Translations under genes and position numbers: made by a program
Notes under the pieces: model-generated
The model's database searches: none
Seen by the model: the letters and a program-made list of their open reading frames with translations, nothing else
What the model was told of the DNA's origin: nothing
Assembly: GCF_004769635.1 (NCBI RefSeq)
Contig: NZ_RQGH01000039.1
Span: 62,001 to 126,000 of the forward strand
Length of the DNA: 64,000 bases
DNA from: Leptospira jelokensis
Lineage (GTDB): Bacteria; Spirochaetota; Leptospiria; Leptospirales; Leptospiraceae
Reading direction: 5' to 3'
Shown here: in pieces, positions 1 through 8,018 of the stretch
How positions within the stretch are numbered: position 1 is the stretch's first letter
Layout: the number at the start of each line of letters is the position of its first letter

Positions 1-67
1 TTTTAAGAAAAACGTTCGATTTTTCGCTGGATTGCCTTAGGATGGAAGGGAAACCTGAAATTCATCC

Positions 68-697
68 ATGTTGGAAGCCCATCACAAACAAAGAAGGATT
101 CGCAATAGCCTCTCACGAGAGGAGATCCGAGATGTTTCCCTCCTCATCTTAAAGGAGGAAGGACTCGAGGGCCTATCCATGCGAAAGATTGCAAACCGTC
201 TCGGTTGCAGTGTGGCAAGTCCATATTCCTATTATGAAAGCCAAATTGACCTAGTACAAGATTTGATCCGAACGGGTGAAGACGAACTGCTTTCCATGTT
301 AAAAAAAGCAAGTGCGGATGTCACAACAGGATCTGCATTTGACCAACTGGCTGCCATTGCTCGTTCCTACTTTCATTTTGCGAGCAATAACCGCGAACTC
401 CACAAAGTGATGTTTGTTACCGATTATGGTGGTGTGCATCGTAAGGCTTTCCCACAACTTCCAAAAAGTTATCGGTTCTTTTTGGAGACCGTTCGCATCG
501 GATTTGATTCGGGAGAAATTCCTTATCCCAAAAATGAATACCCAGCCATTGCTCGTATGATGTGGAGTTGGATGTATGGTGTGATTGTTTTGGATATGAC
601 GGGAATGCTTCGGAAACGAAAAGGAGCAGGAAATCCGATCGAAGAAGGAATTTCCTACTTTCAAAAATTGTTAAGCAAACAACCTAACCAGCAATAG
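68..697 (+). CDS. TetR/AcrR family transcriptional regulator
   Basis: Predicted DNA-binding repressor of 209 residues, a normal TetR length. The N-terminal helix-turn-helix spans about residues 17-62 and shows the family pattern (ILKEEGLEGLSMRKIANRLG, then a SPYSYYES recognition-helix end). The ligand-binding C-terminal half is helical and not assignable to a ligand class. The ATG is preceded by an AT-rich stretch with only a weak AAAT/TTCATCC ribosome-binding region. The 3' end overlaps the convergent acyltransferase gene by 14 bases, so the two tails are shared. The target is unknown. TetR genes often control neighbours, but the gene to the left lies outside the window. Confidence 0.9.
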   Translation: MLEAHHKQRRIRNSLSREEIRDVSLLILKEEGLEGLSMRKIANRLGCSVASPYSYYESQIDLVQDLIRTGEDELLSMLKKASADVTTGSAFDQLAAIARSYFHFASNNRELHKVMFVTDYGGVHRKAFPQLPKSYRFFLETVRIGFDSGEIPYPKNEYPAIARMMWSWMYGVIVLDMTGMLRKRKGAGNPIEEGISYFQKLLSKQPNQQ

Positions 698-1496
698 TTG
701 AAACTTCCATTCCGTCATTATCATCTTCTAAAGAAATTTCAGATCCAACTTGGGAATCATTCACGAGCACTGCTTTGTTTTTAGACAATTGGTTGAGTCT
801 GATAAACTCCGCTTTGATCTCACCCATCACTTCCGTTGTATCATTCACTTGCCAAACAGGATTCCCTAAGGTGAGGCGAATGGGTTTGTTTAAATTATAA
901 GCGTCAAGGTACATCGGAACAATTGGTAAGTTGTAACGTTTGCTTAGCACAACCATGCCAGGATACAACTTTCGCGACTTTCGAAACCCTCTATACCAAG
1001 AGCCTTCTGGAAAAATCCCAATTCCCAAATTTCCTTTTTTGATCCGTCTTTGAAAATCTTTTATGGTCACTGGATCGGATTCATTTCGATTGAGAGGAAT
1101 GAGATCGATGGATTTCACAATCCCTTTGACCAATTGTTCTTTCCTACGAAGCCATTTTGACTTCCTACCTTTGTTTCCCATTCCAGAATCATAACTGGTT
1201 AGGGCCGTTGTGTAAATCCCATATCGTTTGAGGACACCACGGATCACAAATGCATCATAAGGCATGGTGATGATTTTTAAAAATTTATTTCTTGGTTTGA
1301 TATGATTCGAAATGAGAATCATCGACTTTCCATTTAACTGGCGTAAAATATAGTCGTTTTGAATTTCTACTTTTTTGTTTCCATACTTGAGTCGCATGGG
1401 TTTCACCACAATCCACATCAATACAAAACCAATAGACCTTCCGACATAATAAAACATATCTTTTCCTCTTAGTTTGTATGAGTCCAAAAAACTCAC
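684..1496 (-). CDS. PlsC-like lysophospholipid acyltransferase family protein
   Basis: Predicted membrane-associated acyltransferase of 270 residues that would transfer an acyl chain to a (lyso)phospholipid or similar acceptor. The family blocks are visible: block I SNHIKPRN (about residue 60), a central GNKGRKSKW region, block III FPEGSWYRGF (about residue 163) and block IV LPIVPMYLD. Block I reads H-x4-N instead of the usual H-x4-D, so the catalytic dyad partner is changed. An N-terminal hydrophobic segment (FYYVGRSIGFVLMWIVV) probably anchors it to the inner membrane. It is convergent with the TetR gene. The substrate cannot be told from sequence. Confidence 0.8.
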   Translation of the reverse strand: MSFLDSYKLRGKDMFYYVGRSIGFVLMWIVVKPMRLKYGNKKVEIQNDYILRQLNGKSMILISNHIKPRNKFLKIITMPYDAFVIRGVLKRYGIYTTALTSYDSGMGNKGRKSKWLRRKEQLVKGIVKSIDLIPLNRNESDPVTIKDFQRRIKKGNLGIGIFPEGSWYRGFRKSRKLYPGMVVLSKRYNLPIVPMYLDAYNLNKPIRLTLGNPVWQVNDTTEVMGEIKAEFIRLNQLSKNKAVLVNDSQVGSEISLEDDNDGMEVSTIAG

Positions 1497-1589
1497 TTGG
1501 TTGCAAAAGATTCCTTAGAAATTACGCTACATTTCCAATACAATTTTGTTTCAATTTGTACGAAACAGGTTCAGGAGAAATCCTGGATT

Positions 1590-1730
1590 TAAAAATTTGA
1601 CAATCCTTGGCCCCACAAAAACCTGGAAAATACCTTCTGGGAGGAAACAGGTGAAAATCCTGTGCTGACCCGCAACTGTAATCCAAACATCTGTTTGGTG
1701 AGCCAGATCTTCCCCGTAAAGAAATCCTCG
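1590..1730 (+). promoter_or_regulatory. Cobalamin (adenosylcobalamin-class) riboswitch aptamer
   Basis: The stretch 1640-1680 carries the signature of the B12 aptamer core: GGGAggAAAC, then GGTGAAAATCC, then C-x-GACCCGCAACTGTAA. The distal B12-box-like GAGCCAGATC follows at 1700-1709. The stem CAGG/CCTG around 1648-1662 forms the conserved internal helix. A short GAAA-loop hairpin (CAGGA/TCCTG, 1572-1585) lies just upstream. The aptamer sits about 190 bases before the ATG of a lipoprotein gene on the same strand. By family knowledge, such elements switch genes off when cobalamin is abundant. Exact ends are approximate. Confidence 0.9.
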
Positions 1731-1757
1731 CGGTTATGGAACTTTACACACTAAAAT

Positions 1758-1804
1758 CCAAATGACCACCATTTGGAGGATAGGGGCCCCGAAGGCATCG
1801 GGGC
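1758..1804 (+). promoter_or_regulatory. Hairpins downstream of the B12 aptamer (candidate expression platform)
   Basis: Two hairpins follow the aptamer. CCAAATG/CATTTGG lies at about 1758-1776. GCCCCGA (1786-1792) pairs with TCGGGGC (1798-1804) over a five-base loop. The second is GC-rich and terminator-like in strength but has no U-run after it, so rho-independent termination is not clear. They are candidate parts of the ligand-dependent refolding. Confidence 0.45.
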
Positions 1805-1892
1805 ACCCGAAACAAGTTTTACAATGATGGATTTCTCTTTTGGAGGTTCCTTCCAAAAACACCAATCATTGTTTTCCGTTGGTCCGGAGTTC

Positions 1893-1911
1893 CCTAAAAT
1901 TAAACTTTAGG
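1893..1911 (+). promoter_or_regulatory. Hairpin covering the ribosome-binding site of the B12-regulated lipoprotein
   Basis: CCTAAA (1893-1898) is complementary to TTTAGG (1906-1911). The second arm contains the start of the AGGAA Shine-Dalgarno sequence (1909-1913) that serves the ATG at 1920. The small stem could hide the ribosome-binding site, which would suit translational control by the upstream aptamer. This is a pairing seen by eye; no folding was run. Confidence 0.4.
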
Positions 1912-1919
1912 AAACGTTT

Positions 1920-2489
1920 ATGAAACAAACTCTTTTAAAAACTTTAGCCACCATTGGACTCCTCCTTTCCCTATCCCTTTGCAATACGGGTAACCAAGTT
2001 TCAGAATCGGAAGCCAATGAAAATTTACTCCTTGGACTATTAGCAGGCAGTGCGATCGAATCGAATAAGGATTTTGCTTTGAATGGTGTTTGGAATAGTT
2101 TCACTGGTAACGGGACAACTTCAGATACATTAACAACCTTTAGTGCAAAATTTGGACAAAAAGGTTTACAATTAGATGACAGTTCTGGTTTTGGAGGATA
2201 TTCTAGTTGTTATATCATCATTGAGTTTAATAATAGCGAAGGAAGTTTCATCACACAAAACCCTGAAAATAACGGAGGATGTTTTACTGGAGATACCAAC
2301 AAAGGAAAATACAATAAAGTATTCTTTTTTAAGAATACAGCAAAAGAAAATTCTTTTTGGTTATGTACAGTTGCCTTCGGTAAAACTTATGAAGAAGCAA
2401 AAGCACAAACAGATACATCAACAAAAACAAATCCAGGAAGTTCCGGTTGTGGTGCATCTGCCTTCTCTCGTTATGACCGAAAAATTTAA
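1920..2489 (+). CDS. Lipoprotein under cobalamin riboswitch control, first gene of pair
   Basis: A 189-residue predicted lipoprotein. The signal peptide ends in the lipobox LSLC (Cys about 22), so the mature protein should be lipid-anchored, probably in the outer membrane. The mature part is beta-rich with about six cysteines (SSCYII, GGCFTG, WLCTV, SGCGAS), aromatic residues and no recognised domain. The start is set by AGGAA six bases upstream of the ATG. The next lipoprotein gene begins at the base after this stop, so the two are co-transcribed. The B12 leader implies a role in cobalamin capture or in a process replaced under B12 starvation. That role is inferred from regulation, not homology. 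Confidence 0.85.
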   Translation: MKQTLLKTLATIGLLLSLSLCNTGNQVSESEANENLLLGLLAGSAIESNKDFALNGVWNSFTGNGTTSDTLTTFSAKFGQKGLQLDDSSGFGGYSSCYIIIEFNNSEGSFITQNPENNGGCFTGDTNKGKYNKVFFFKNTAKENSFWLCTVAFGKTYEEAKAQTDTSTKTNPGSSGCGASAFSRYDRKI

Positions 2490-3338
2490 ATGAGAAAACA
2501 AACTCTCTCTTATTTCATTTTCACATGTTTGTGGTTCTTTTCTTGTAAAGAGACAGGATCCTCGTCAAACGAAACTTTGTTGGCACTCCTTCCAATTCTC
2601 GGATCAAGTGCCAATGCCACTCTTTGTCCCAAATCTTCCTCTCTCCCAACAGATCTATTTTTTGCGAATACGGTCGTCAGTGCACAAGCTAGTATCTCTG
2701 GCTTTTCCGATCCATCCAAAGCCATCAATGGTGTTTGTGGTGCAGGAGAACTCGCGGGCTCTCTCGATGTGTATGCACTCGAAAAAACAGGTGTGGGGGC
2801 AACCATGATCCTCAGTTGGGGTGGTAAAACTGTTAAAAATGTCGCCGATGATGATTTTATCGTTTTTGATAATAGTTTTCGAATCTCCGATGATTCCAAT
2901 ACCTATGCCATGGATCCGTCTGTGATCCAGGTTTCCTTGGATGGAACCACCTATTGTGGTTTTAATCCGAGTTATACGGCCGGTAATATCAACTTAATTT
3001 CCAGCTGGACTAGGTTTGGTGGGCTGAGACCCGTGTATTTGAATATGACCACCAATCTTTTGTCAAACGAGGATCTCTTCATTGAAAAAGGCAGTCGGTT
3101 TTTTCTCGGAGGTGGAGATGCCTTCAATTTGGATGACCTAGATGAAAATGATCCAAACGATGTTAGTTGTGACGCAGCTGCCGTAACCAATATCCAATCA
3201 ACAGGATTCAAATTTATCAAAATCACCTCGGCAAGTGCTGTCAGAAATTATGCGGATGGAACAAACAATTTTCCATGGCCACCTGGAAGTTATAATGGAA
3301 GTGATATTGATGGAGTGGTCGCACGCGAAGTGCAGTGA
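2490..3338 (+). CDS. Surface lipoprotein, second gene of B12-riboswitch operon
   Basis: A 282-residue predicted lipoprotein with lipobox WFFSC (Cys about 19). The mature part matches a surface-protein family I know from other phyla by its ordered motifs: ILSWGGKTVKN, DDDFIVFDNSF, PSVIQVSLDGTTYCGF, FLGGGDAFNLDDL, FKFIKIT and a C-terminal GSDIDGVVA. Related proteins often lie beside TonB-dependent receptors, including B12-regulated ones. The acidic stretch DDLDENDPND could bind calcium. The ATG directly follows the previous stop with no independent ribosome-binding site, suggesting translational coupling. A cobalamin-binding or receptor-partner role is inferred. No receptor gene is nearby. Confidence 0.8.
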   Translation: MRKQTLSYFIFTCLWFFSCKETGSSSNETLLALLPILGSSANATLCPKSSSLPTDLFFANTVVSAQASISGFSDPSKAINGVCGAGELAGSLDVYALEKTGVGATMILSWGGKTVKNVADDDFIVFDNSFRISDDSNTYAMDPSVIQVSLDGTTYCGFNPSYTAGNINLISSWTRFGGLRPVYLNMTTNLLSNEDLFIEKGSRFFLGGGDAFNLDDLDENDPNDVSCDAAAVTNIQSTGFKFIKITSASAVRNYADGTNNFPWPPGSYNGSDIDGVVAREVQ

Positions 3339-3473
3339 ACCCTAAGCCATTATGTCTAATGTATGACCATACGCGAGGTTTTAAAAAAAACATTTAAAAA
3401 TCGTTCGTATTTCAGTTGACCAATTTTAAAAAAAGGATTCTTTTTTTAGAACCACTCTTCTGGCGAATTCACT

Positions 3474-4253
3474 TTGAGCGAAAACCTTTACACACAAAAG
3501 ATCTCCATTCAGGATGAAATGCCAAGGTTATCGGCGCAGGCAAACCTCCTAAAACTCCTGCTCGAACCATATTTAGATTCCATCGAATACGAAAAAGAAG
3601 TGGGGACAGCACTCGATGCGGGTGCGGGTCCAGGGGTTCTCACCAGTTTCCTCGTGAAAAAAAATCCCAACCTCAAATGGATGGCTTGTGACATCTCCGA
3701 AGATATGGTGCAGTACTGTAAGTTGGTATACCCAAAAGTAGACTGGAAGGTCTCCGATGTCCGGGCCTTGGATTACCCAGACAACCATTTTGATTTTATT
3801 TTTAATTCCATGGTCCTCATCCACATCAAGGAACCGGAAAAAGCGTTAAAGGAATTCTACCGGGTCTTAAAACCAGGGGGAAAAATCCTCATCCACTGTC
3901 CCAATGACAAAACTTTCACTGGCCCACAGGTCCTCCTAGACATGGTTGCCAAACATGCCACCATCCACCCAGCCGATCGGTTTGTGATGGAAAAAGTTCC
4001 GAGCATTATGGAAGGTTTAGGATTCCAATTGAAACATAGAACTGACTTCATTGCGTCCAATGATGGCAATGACGATAAACCCATTGTGGAGTACCCCAAA
4101 ATTCATTTGGGAATGATGACAGGTTGGTCTATGATGTCGTTTATGGGGCACCCAGAAGGGATGCAAGAATTGTATTCTCAGTTACAATCCGAGTATATGT
4201 CCAACCGTGTGAAATTCACGATCAAATTAGAAACACATTTGTACCAAAAATAA
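3474..4253 (+). CDS. Class I SAM-dependent methyltransferase
   Basis: A 259-residue predicted methyltransferase (UbiE/Methyltransf_11 type). SAM-binding motif I is LDAGAGPGVLTSFL (about residues 46-59), followed by the acidic CDISEDM loop, VSDVRALDYPDNHFDFIF, and the post-motif FYRVLKPGGKILIHCPN. The start is TTG at 3474; it keeps the whole domain, but the ribosome-binding site is weak and a later start is possible. The gene precedes a HATPase/STAS pair by only 12 bases, so it may be the first gene of that operon. The methyl acceptor is unknown. Confidence 0.85.
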   Translation: MSENLYTQKISIQDEMPRLSAQANLLKLLLEPYLDSIEYEKEVGTALDAGAGPGVLTSFLVKKNPNLKWMACDISEDMVQYCKLVYPKVDWKVSDVRALDYPDNHFDFIFNSMVLIHIKEPEKALKEFYRVLKPGGKILIHCPNDKTFTGPQVLLDMVAKHATIHPADRFVMEKVPSIMEGLGFQLKHRTDFIASNDGNDDKPIVEYPKIHLGMMTGWSMMSFMGHPEGMQELYSQLQSEYMSNRVKFTIKLETHLYQK

Positions 4254-4265
4254 ACGGAGGCAAAA

Positions 4266-4823
4266 TTGAACCAAAAGGCACCCATCATCATCGGTGAATA
4301 CCACATCATTCCAGAGAATTTGCCTGCGGATGGACAATTGCGATTGGTATTCCAACCGATCGATATGACGACGTACTGGCGCAGGTGTGGTCTCACGGCC
4401 AATTTCGTTGCTGGATTTTATTCTTATTGTTACGAAGAAAGTGAAACCAAAGCCAATTCCCTTTCCACCATCATCAACGAACTCTTAGAAAATGCCTCTA
4501 AATTCTCCAAAGCGAGGGAAGGCAGAATCAATGTAGAATTAAAACAATATGGAAATCTTTTAAGGATTGATGTTTTAAATGTGGCGTCAAAAACCTTAAG
4601 GGATAGTTTTGAGCTTTTTGTGAACAAACTCATATCAGAAAACGTGGAGGAGATGTATTTTTCTACACTCGAAACCAAAGAGGATGGAGATACAAAGTCG
4701 GGACTTGGACTCCTGATGATGTTAAAGGATTACCCGGTCCGATTTGGTTATAGTTTCCATGAGATCGATGCCGATACTCATGAAATCACGGTAAGAGCAA
4801 TTATCAACGTAGAAGAGATATAA
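4266..4823 (+). CDS. Slr1658-type HATPase regulator (anti-sigma-kinase-like)
   Basis: A 185-residue cytosolic protein with a GHKL ATPase fold. The N-box is INELLENASKFS (about residues 76-87) and the glycine loop is SGLGLLMMLKDYP (about 152-164). It lacks the phospho-acceptor His domain of a sensor kinase. This matches the Slr1658 family, which pairs with Slr1659 STAS proteins, and the next gene encodes exactly that 13 bases downstream. The start is TTG at 4266, preceded by CGGAGG. By analogy with RsbW/SpoIIAB it may bind or phosphorylate the STAS partner. The paralogue at 8986-9570 shares the TYWRR/RYWRR block and the KDYPV end. Confidence 0.8.
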   Translation: MNQKAPIIIGEYHIIPENLPADGQLRLVFQPIDMTTYWRRCGLTANFVAGFYSYCYEESETKANSLSTIINELLENASKFSKAREGRINVELKQYGNLLRIDVLNVASKTLRDSFELFVNKLISENVEEMYFSTLETKEDGDTKSGLGLLMMLKDYPVRFGYSFHEIDADTHEITVRAIINVEEI

Positions 4824-4836
4824 TAGGCGAAGCTTC

Positions 4837-5184
4837 ATGGAAATCAAAGACTTAGATTACAACATACAATACGACGAAGCCACTAAGACTGTCAAATTCA
4901 CTGGATCCATCCGCTTGCAGAACTTACCCGCTTATGAACCAATCAAATTATTTTTAAGAGACGTTGCAAAACTTTGCCAAGGGGCACTTCTGACCATGGA
5001 CTTTCGAGACCTACAATTTGTGAACAGTTCTGGGATCACTACCCTCTCCATGTTCATTATTGACTCGAGAAAAAGTGCAACCTACCAAATCAAGATCCAA
5101 GGATCCCTCAATGTTTCTTGGCAGTCAAAATCCCTTTCCAATTTCAAAAAACTTTGGGACCAAGTGGTTTTGGAAATTTCCTAA
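4837..5184 (+). CDS. Slr1659-type STAS-domain regulator
   Basis: A 115-residue single-domain STAS protein. The segment MDFRDLQFVNSSGITTLSMF matches the anti-anti-sigma phosphorylation loop, with NSSG in place of the classical DSSG. It lies directly after its likely HATPase partner. The expected role is a switch whose Ser is phosphorylated by the kinase and dephosphorylated by a SpoIIE-type PP2C, one of which is encoded at 6498-8009. The downstream output is not encoded here. It converges on the GNAT/cNMP gene with an 18-base gap. Confidence 0.8.
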   Translation: MEIKDLDYNIQYDEATKTVKFTGSIRLQNLPAYEPIKLFLRDVAKLCQGALLTMDFRDLQFVNSSGITTLSMFIIDSRKSATYQIKIQGSLNVSWQSKSLSNFKKLWDQVVLEIS

Positions 5185-5202
5185 ACCACAACCAAACTCT
5201 TT

Positions 5203-6378
5203 TTAACCACTTCCCTTCGCAGTTCCGCCCATCTCGTACAACCTTCTAAATTCGAGCATGCGGCGGGACATTTCATTGAACCTCTGCGCAAGGATCACAA
5301 ACAAATTGGTAAGCAGTTTGATCGCTAAGGTGGGACTTTGGATTTCCAATTTTTGAAATTCATTGGGTGTGAGGATGAGTAGTTTTGCATGGTCACGCAC
5401 AATGATATCAGCATTACGATTGGATTTTGCCACAAACCCAAGTTCCCCAAAAATCTCTCCTTGGTTTAAAATGGAAATGGTAGAACGAACTCCATCTTCA
5501 CGGTTGACAACAACCTCCACACTGCCTTCCAAAACACAAAACAAACCTTGGCTTTCTTGGTTTTGGTGGAAAACGATGTCCCCATCTTCATAATCGATGA
5601 GATCAAGCATGGACAAAAGTTTTTTGGACTCTTCCTCCGTAAACCCTCGGAGGAAAGAGAGGAACTGGCTTGGTGGGAGCATCATATCATGTACGATATT
5701 TTGCCAAACCGTATCCCCTTCCATTGAGAAGAGAGGTCTGATGTCTTTGTATTCAGGGAACTTGGTTTCAAATAGATGAGCCAACTCAGTTCCCGCAGGG
5801 AAACGTTTCGCCAAACGAAGGAAAGGTGAATGGATTTGTTTTAAGTATTCATTATCGTCTAACAAAAACACCATCGGGATCACAATCCCATACTCTGGAT
5901 GGTGGATGTTTTTTTTGTACATTCTGTACCCAACTTGGTTGTACAAACGCACCAAGTGTGGGTTCGTATCTATGAAATCGATCACAATCCCATTTTCTCT
6001 GGCATGTTCATAGATCTTCATGCATAACATACTTGCTGCTGCTGTATGGCGGTATTCTCGTTTGACCATGAGTTTTGTCGACATGGAGACTTTGTCTGGG
6101 TAAAAGGGACGAAAGAGGTCCATTTCGTAAAGGTCCTCACATTCCAAACTCCCATCTTTACGAAAGTTGATGCGAACAGTGCCGATGATCTCCCCTTCTT
6201 CCGTTTCCGCGAGGAACAGGTGGCCTGTCTCATCAAAGGGTTCTTTGATCATTTTGGTGGTGTGGTCGGCATATTCTTGGACCCTGTTCATTTCTTGAAC
6301 ATAAATGTCATAGCGGAGGTGGTAAATTTTATTACGGTCTTCCTCAGTTGTTGCCAAATGGACGTTGATATGACTCAT
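5203..6378 (-). CDS. GNAT (autoinducer-synthase-like) acyltransferase fused to cyclic-nucleotide-binding domain
   Basis: A two-domain protein of 391 residues. Residues about 1-190 resemble GNAT/FeeM/LuxI-type N-acyltransferases: KIYHLRYDIYVQEMNR, then GEIIGTVRINF, SMSTKLMVKREYRHTAAASML and DTNPHLVRLYNQVGYRMY. Residues about 255-375 form a cNMP-binding domain with DGDIVFHQ, GLFCVLEGSVEVV, and the phosphate-binding cassette GEIFGELGFVAKSNRNAD, which keeps the Glu and Arg expected for cAMP/cGMP binding. Acyl transfer is probably gated by cyclic nucleotide, possibly made by the cyclase at 8019-8954. The acyl substrate is unknown. GGAGGA before the ATG supports the start. Confidence 0.8.
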   Translation of the reverse strand: MSHINVHLATTEEDRNKIYHLRYDIYVQEMNRVQEYADHTTKMIKEPFDETGHLFLAETEEGEIIGTVRINFRKDGSLECEDLYEMDLFRPFYPDKVSMSTKLMVKREYRHTAAASMLCMKIYEHARENGIVIDFIDTNPHLVRLYNQVGYRMYKKNIHHPEYGIVIPMVFLLDDNEYLKQIHSPFLRLAKRFPAGTELAHLFETKFPEYKDIRPLFSMEGDTVWQNIVHDMMLPPSQFLSFLRGFTEEESKKLLSMLDLIDYEDGDIVFHQNQESQGLFCVLEGSVEVVVNREDGVRSTISILNQGEIFGELGFVAKSNRNADIIVRDHAKLLILTPNEFQKLEIQSPTLAIKLLTNLFVILAQRFNEMSRRMLEFRRLYEMGGTAKGSG

Positions 6379-6411
6379 ACTCGCCGTCCTCCTTAAAAAT
6401 TTGAAAAATCA

Positions 6412-6428
6412 TTTGCAATTTATGCAAA
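6412..6428. promoter_or_regulatory. Small inverted repeat in divergent promoter region
   Basis: TTTGCA (6412-6417) and TGCAAA (6423-6428) form an inverted repeat with a five-base spacer, between the divergent GNAT/cNMP and SpoIIE genes. It could be an operator. It does not match the CRP consensus. Confidence 0.25.
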
Positions 6429-6497
6429 ATGTATGACGTTATCAGTTAATTTTCCGCATTCTCTAAAACGAAATATAAAGAAAGAAACCTTTACTCT

Positions 6498-8009
6498 ATG
6501 CCGCAATCCTCTTCCAACGAAAATCGCTTCGTCCTCTCGGACTACTACAAGAAACAACTTAAAGAGATTGCCTTCCAGGGGGAATTTAGGGCCGAAACCT
6601 TCGCCACTAAATTCCGATTCTTCTTCCTGGGATTTTTGGTTATCTTTGCTACACTCGGTCTTCTCTCTGGCCGTCCACCGGTAGAATTTTATTACCAAAT
6701 CTCTGCCATTCTCGTTTTACTCTGTTACAACTTTGTTGTCCTCTATTCATTAAAGAAGTCGGGAAAATATCTCAATATATTTAAATTCTCTTCTTCTTTT
6801 TTAGAGATCACTCTCCTTACATTTGTTACAGGGTATACGGCATACTCCCAAAAAAACCCAAGCCTTGTGTATGCGGCACCGATGATTTATGTCTTTTTCA
6901 TTCTCATCGCTCTCGCATCCATACGGAATAATACTAAAACAATCATCTTTGCAGTGATCATCCTCATCGTAGAGTATGCATCCCTCACCATCTACTTTTA
7001 CCCTGAGATGACAGACTTCAATGCCAAACTCATTGCACTGTCTGACTATCTCAAACCGAGTTTCTTAGAAGAAAACAGTACCTTCTTCCTAGTCAGTGCG
7101 GTTCCCATGGGAATCTTTCTCATCTTACTTTATATGGTTGTGACGGGAGGTCTGATTTTATATGCCATCCTCAACACTTCACGCACCACACAAGAACAAG
7201 CTGACTTAATCTTTAACACAGAAAAGCAAGCCATCCTAGAAGAGAACATGCGCCTTGGTATGGAATTAGACGTCGCAAGGCAAATCCAAGCCATGGTACT
7301 TCCCCGCAATGAGGAATTAAAACAAATTGATGAATTAGAAATTTCGGCACGGATGGACTCTGCCAACGAAGTGGGGGGAGACTATTACGATGTGGTCCAC
7401 CATGAAGATGGGACGGTATACATAGGGATCGGAGACGTGACAGACCATGGACTGGCATCAGGTGTTGTGATGCTCATGACCCAATCTGCTTTCATCACAA
7501 CCTTACGATCGAAGGTGATCTCTTTACGAGAATCGCTACGTTCCATCAACTCCATTTTATTTTCCAATATTCATGTCAGAATGAATGACATTCGAAACCT
7601 AACACTCTCTCTCTTTTCCTATAAAAATGGAGTGTTTACAACTGCTGGCCAACACGAAACGATAATGGTTTATCGCCATGCAAACAAAAAAACAGAAATC
7701 ATTGATACGGTCGACAATGGTATGTTAGTTGGTCTAACAGAATCAATTGATGAATTCATTCATGAAAAACCCATTCCATTGCAACCAAAAGACATCATCT
7801 TACTTTATACAGATGGTGCCACTGAAGCTGAGAATCCGAAACGAGAGCAGTTTGGTTCTCATAGACTGATTGAATCATTGGAACGACATGCAGACCTTCC
7901 CACTACTGATGAAATTTTAGCTGCCATTTTCCAAGACATCTATGTTTTTATCGATGGCATGGATGTCTATGATGACATTACCATTATGATCATGAGGAAA
8001 CGAGGTTAG
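6498..8009 (+). CDS. Membrane-bound SpoIIE/RsbU-type PP2C phosphatase
   Basis: A 503-residue protein. About six transmembrane segments lie in residues 40-240 (for example FFFLGFLVIFATLGLLSG and PMGIFLILLYMVV). A coiled linker follows (LEENMRLGMELDVARQIQ), then a PP2C/SpoIIE domain at about 265-503. The metal-binding acidic residues are present: NEVGGDYYDVV, IGDVTDHGLASG, LLYTDGATEAEN and YDDITIMIM. It should dephosphorylate a phospho-STAS protein in response to a membrane signal. The STAS protein at 4837-5184 and the HATPases on both sides are plausible partners. The cyclase gene follows after nine bases. Confidence 0.9.
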   Translation: MPQSSSNENRFVLSDYYKKQLKEIAFQGEFRAETFATKFRFFFLGFLVIFATLGLLSGRPPVEFYYQISAILVLLCYNFVVLYSLKKSGKYLNIFKFSSSFLEITLLTFVTGYTAYSQKNPSLVYAAPMIYVFFILIALASIRNNTKTIIFAVIILIVEYASLTIYFYPEMTDFNAKLIALSDYLKPSFLEENSTFFLVSAVPMGIFLILLYMVVTGGLILYAILNTSRTTQEQADLIFNTEKQAILEENMRLGMELDVARQIQAMVLPRNEELKQIDELEISARMDSANEVGGDYYDVVHHEDGTVYIGIGDVTDHGLASGVVMLMTQSAFITTLRSKVISLRESLRSINSILFSNIHVRMNDIRNLTLSLFSYKNGVFTTAGQHETIMVYRHANKKTEIIDTVDNGMLVGLTESIDEFIHEKPIPLQPKDIILLYTDGATEAENPKREQFGSHRLIESLERHADLPTTDEILAAIFQDIYVFIDGMDVYDDITIMIMRKRG

Positions 8010-8018
8010 AGGACAATT

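Noticed and set aside
1786..1804. Rho-independent terminator in the B12 leader
   Set aside because: The stem is strong but no U-run follows, so it is listed only as a possible expression-platform hairpin.
6046..6396. 116-codon plus-strand frame
   Set aside because: It is antisense to the GNAT/cNMP gene, which has clear domain motifs.
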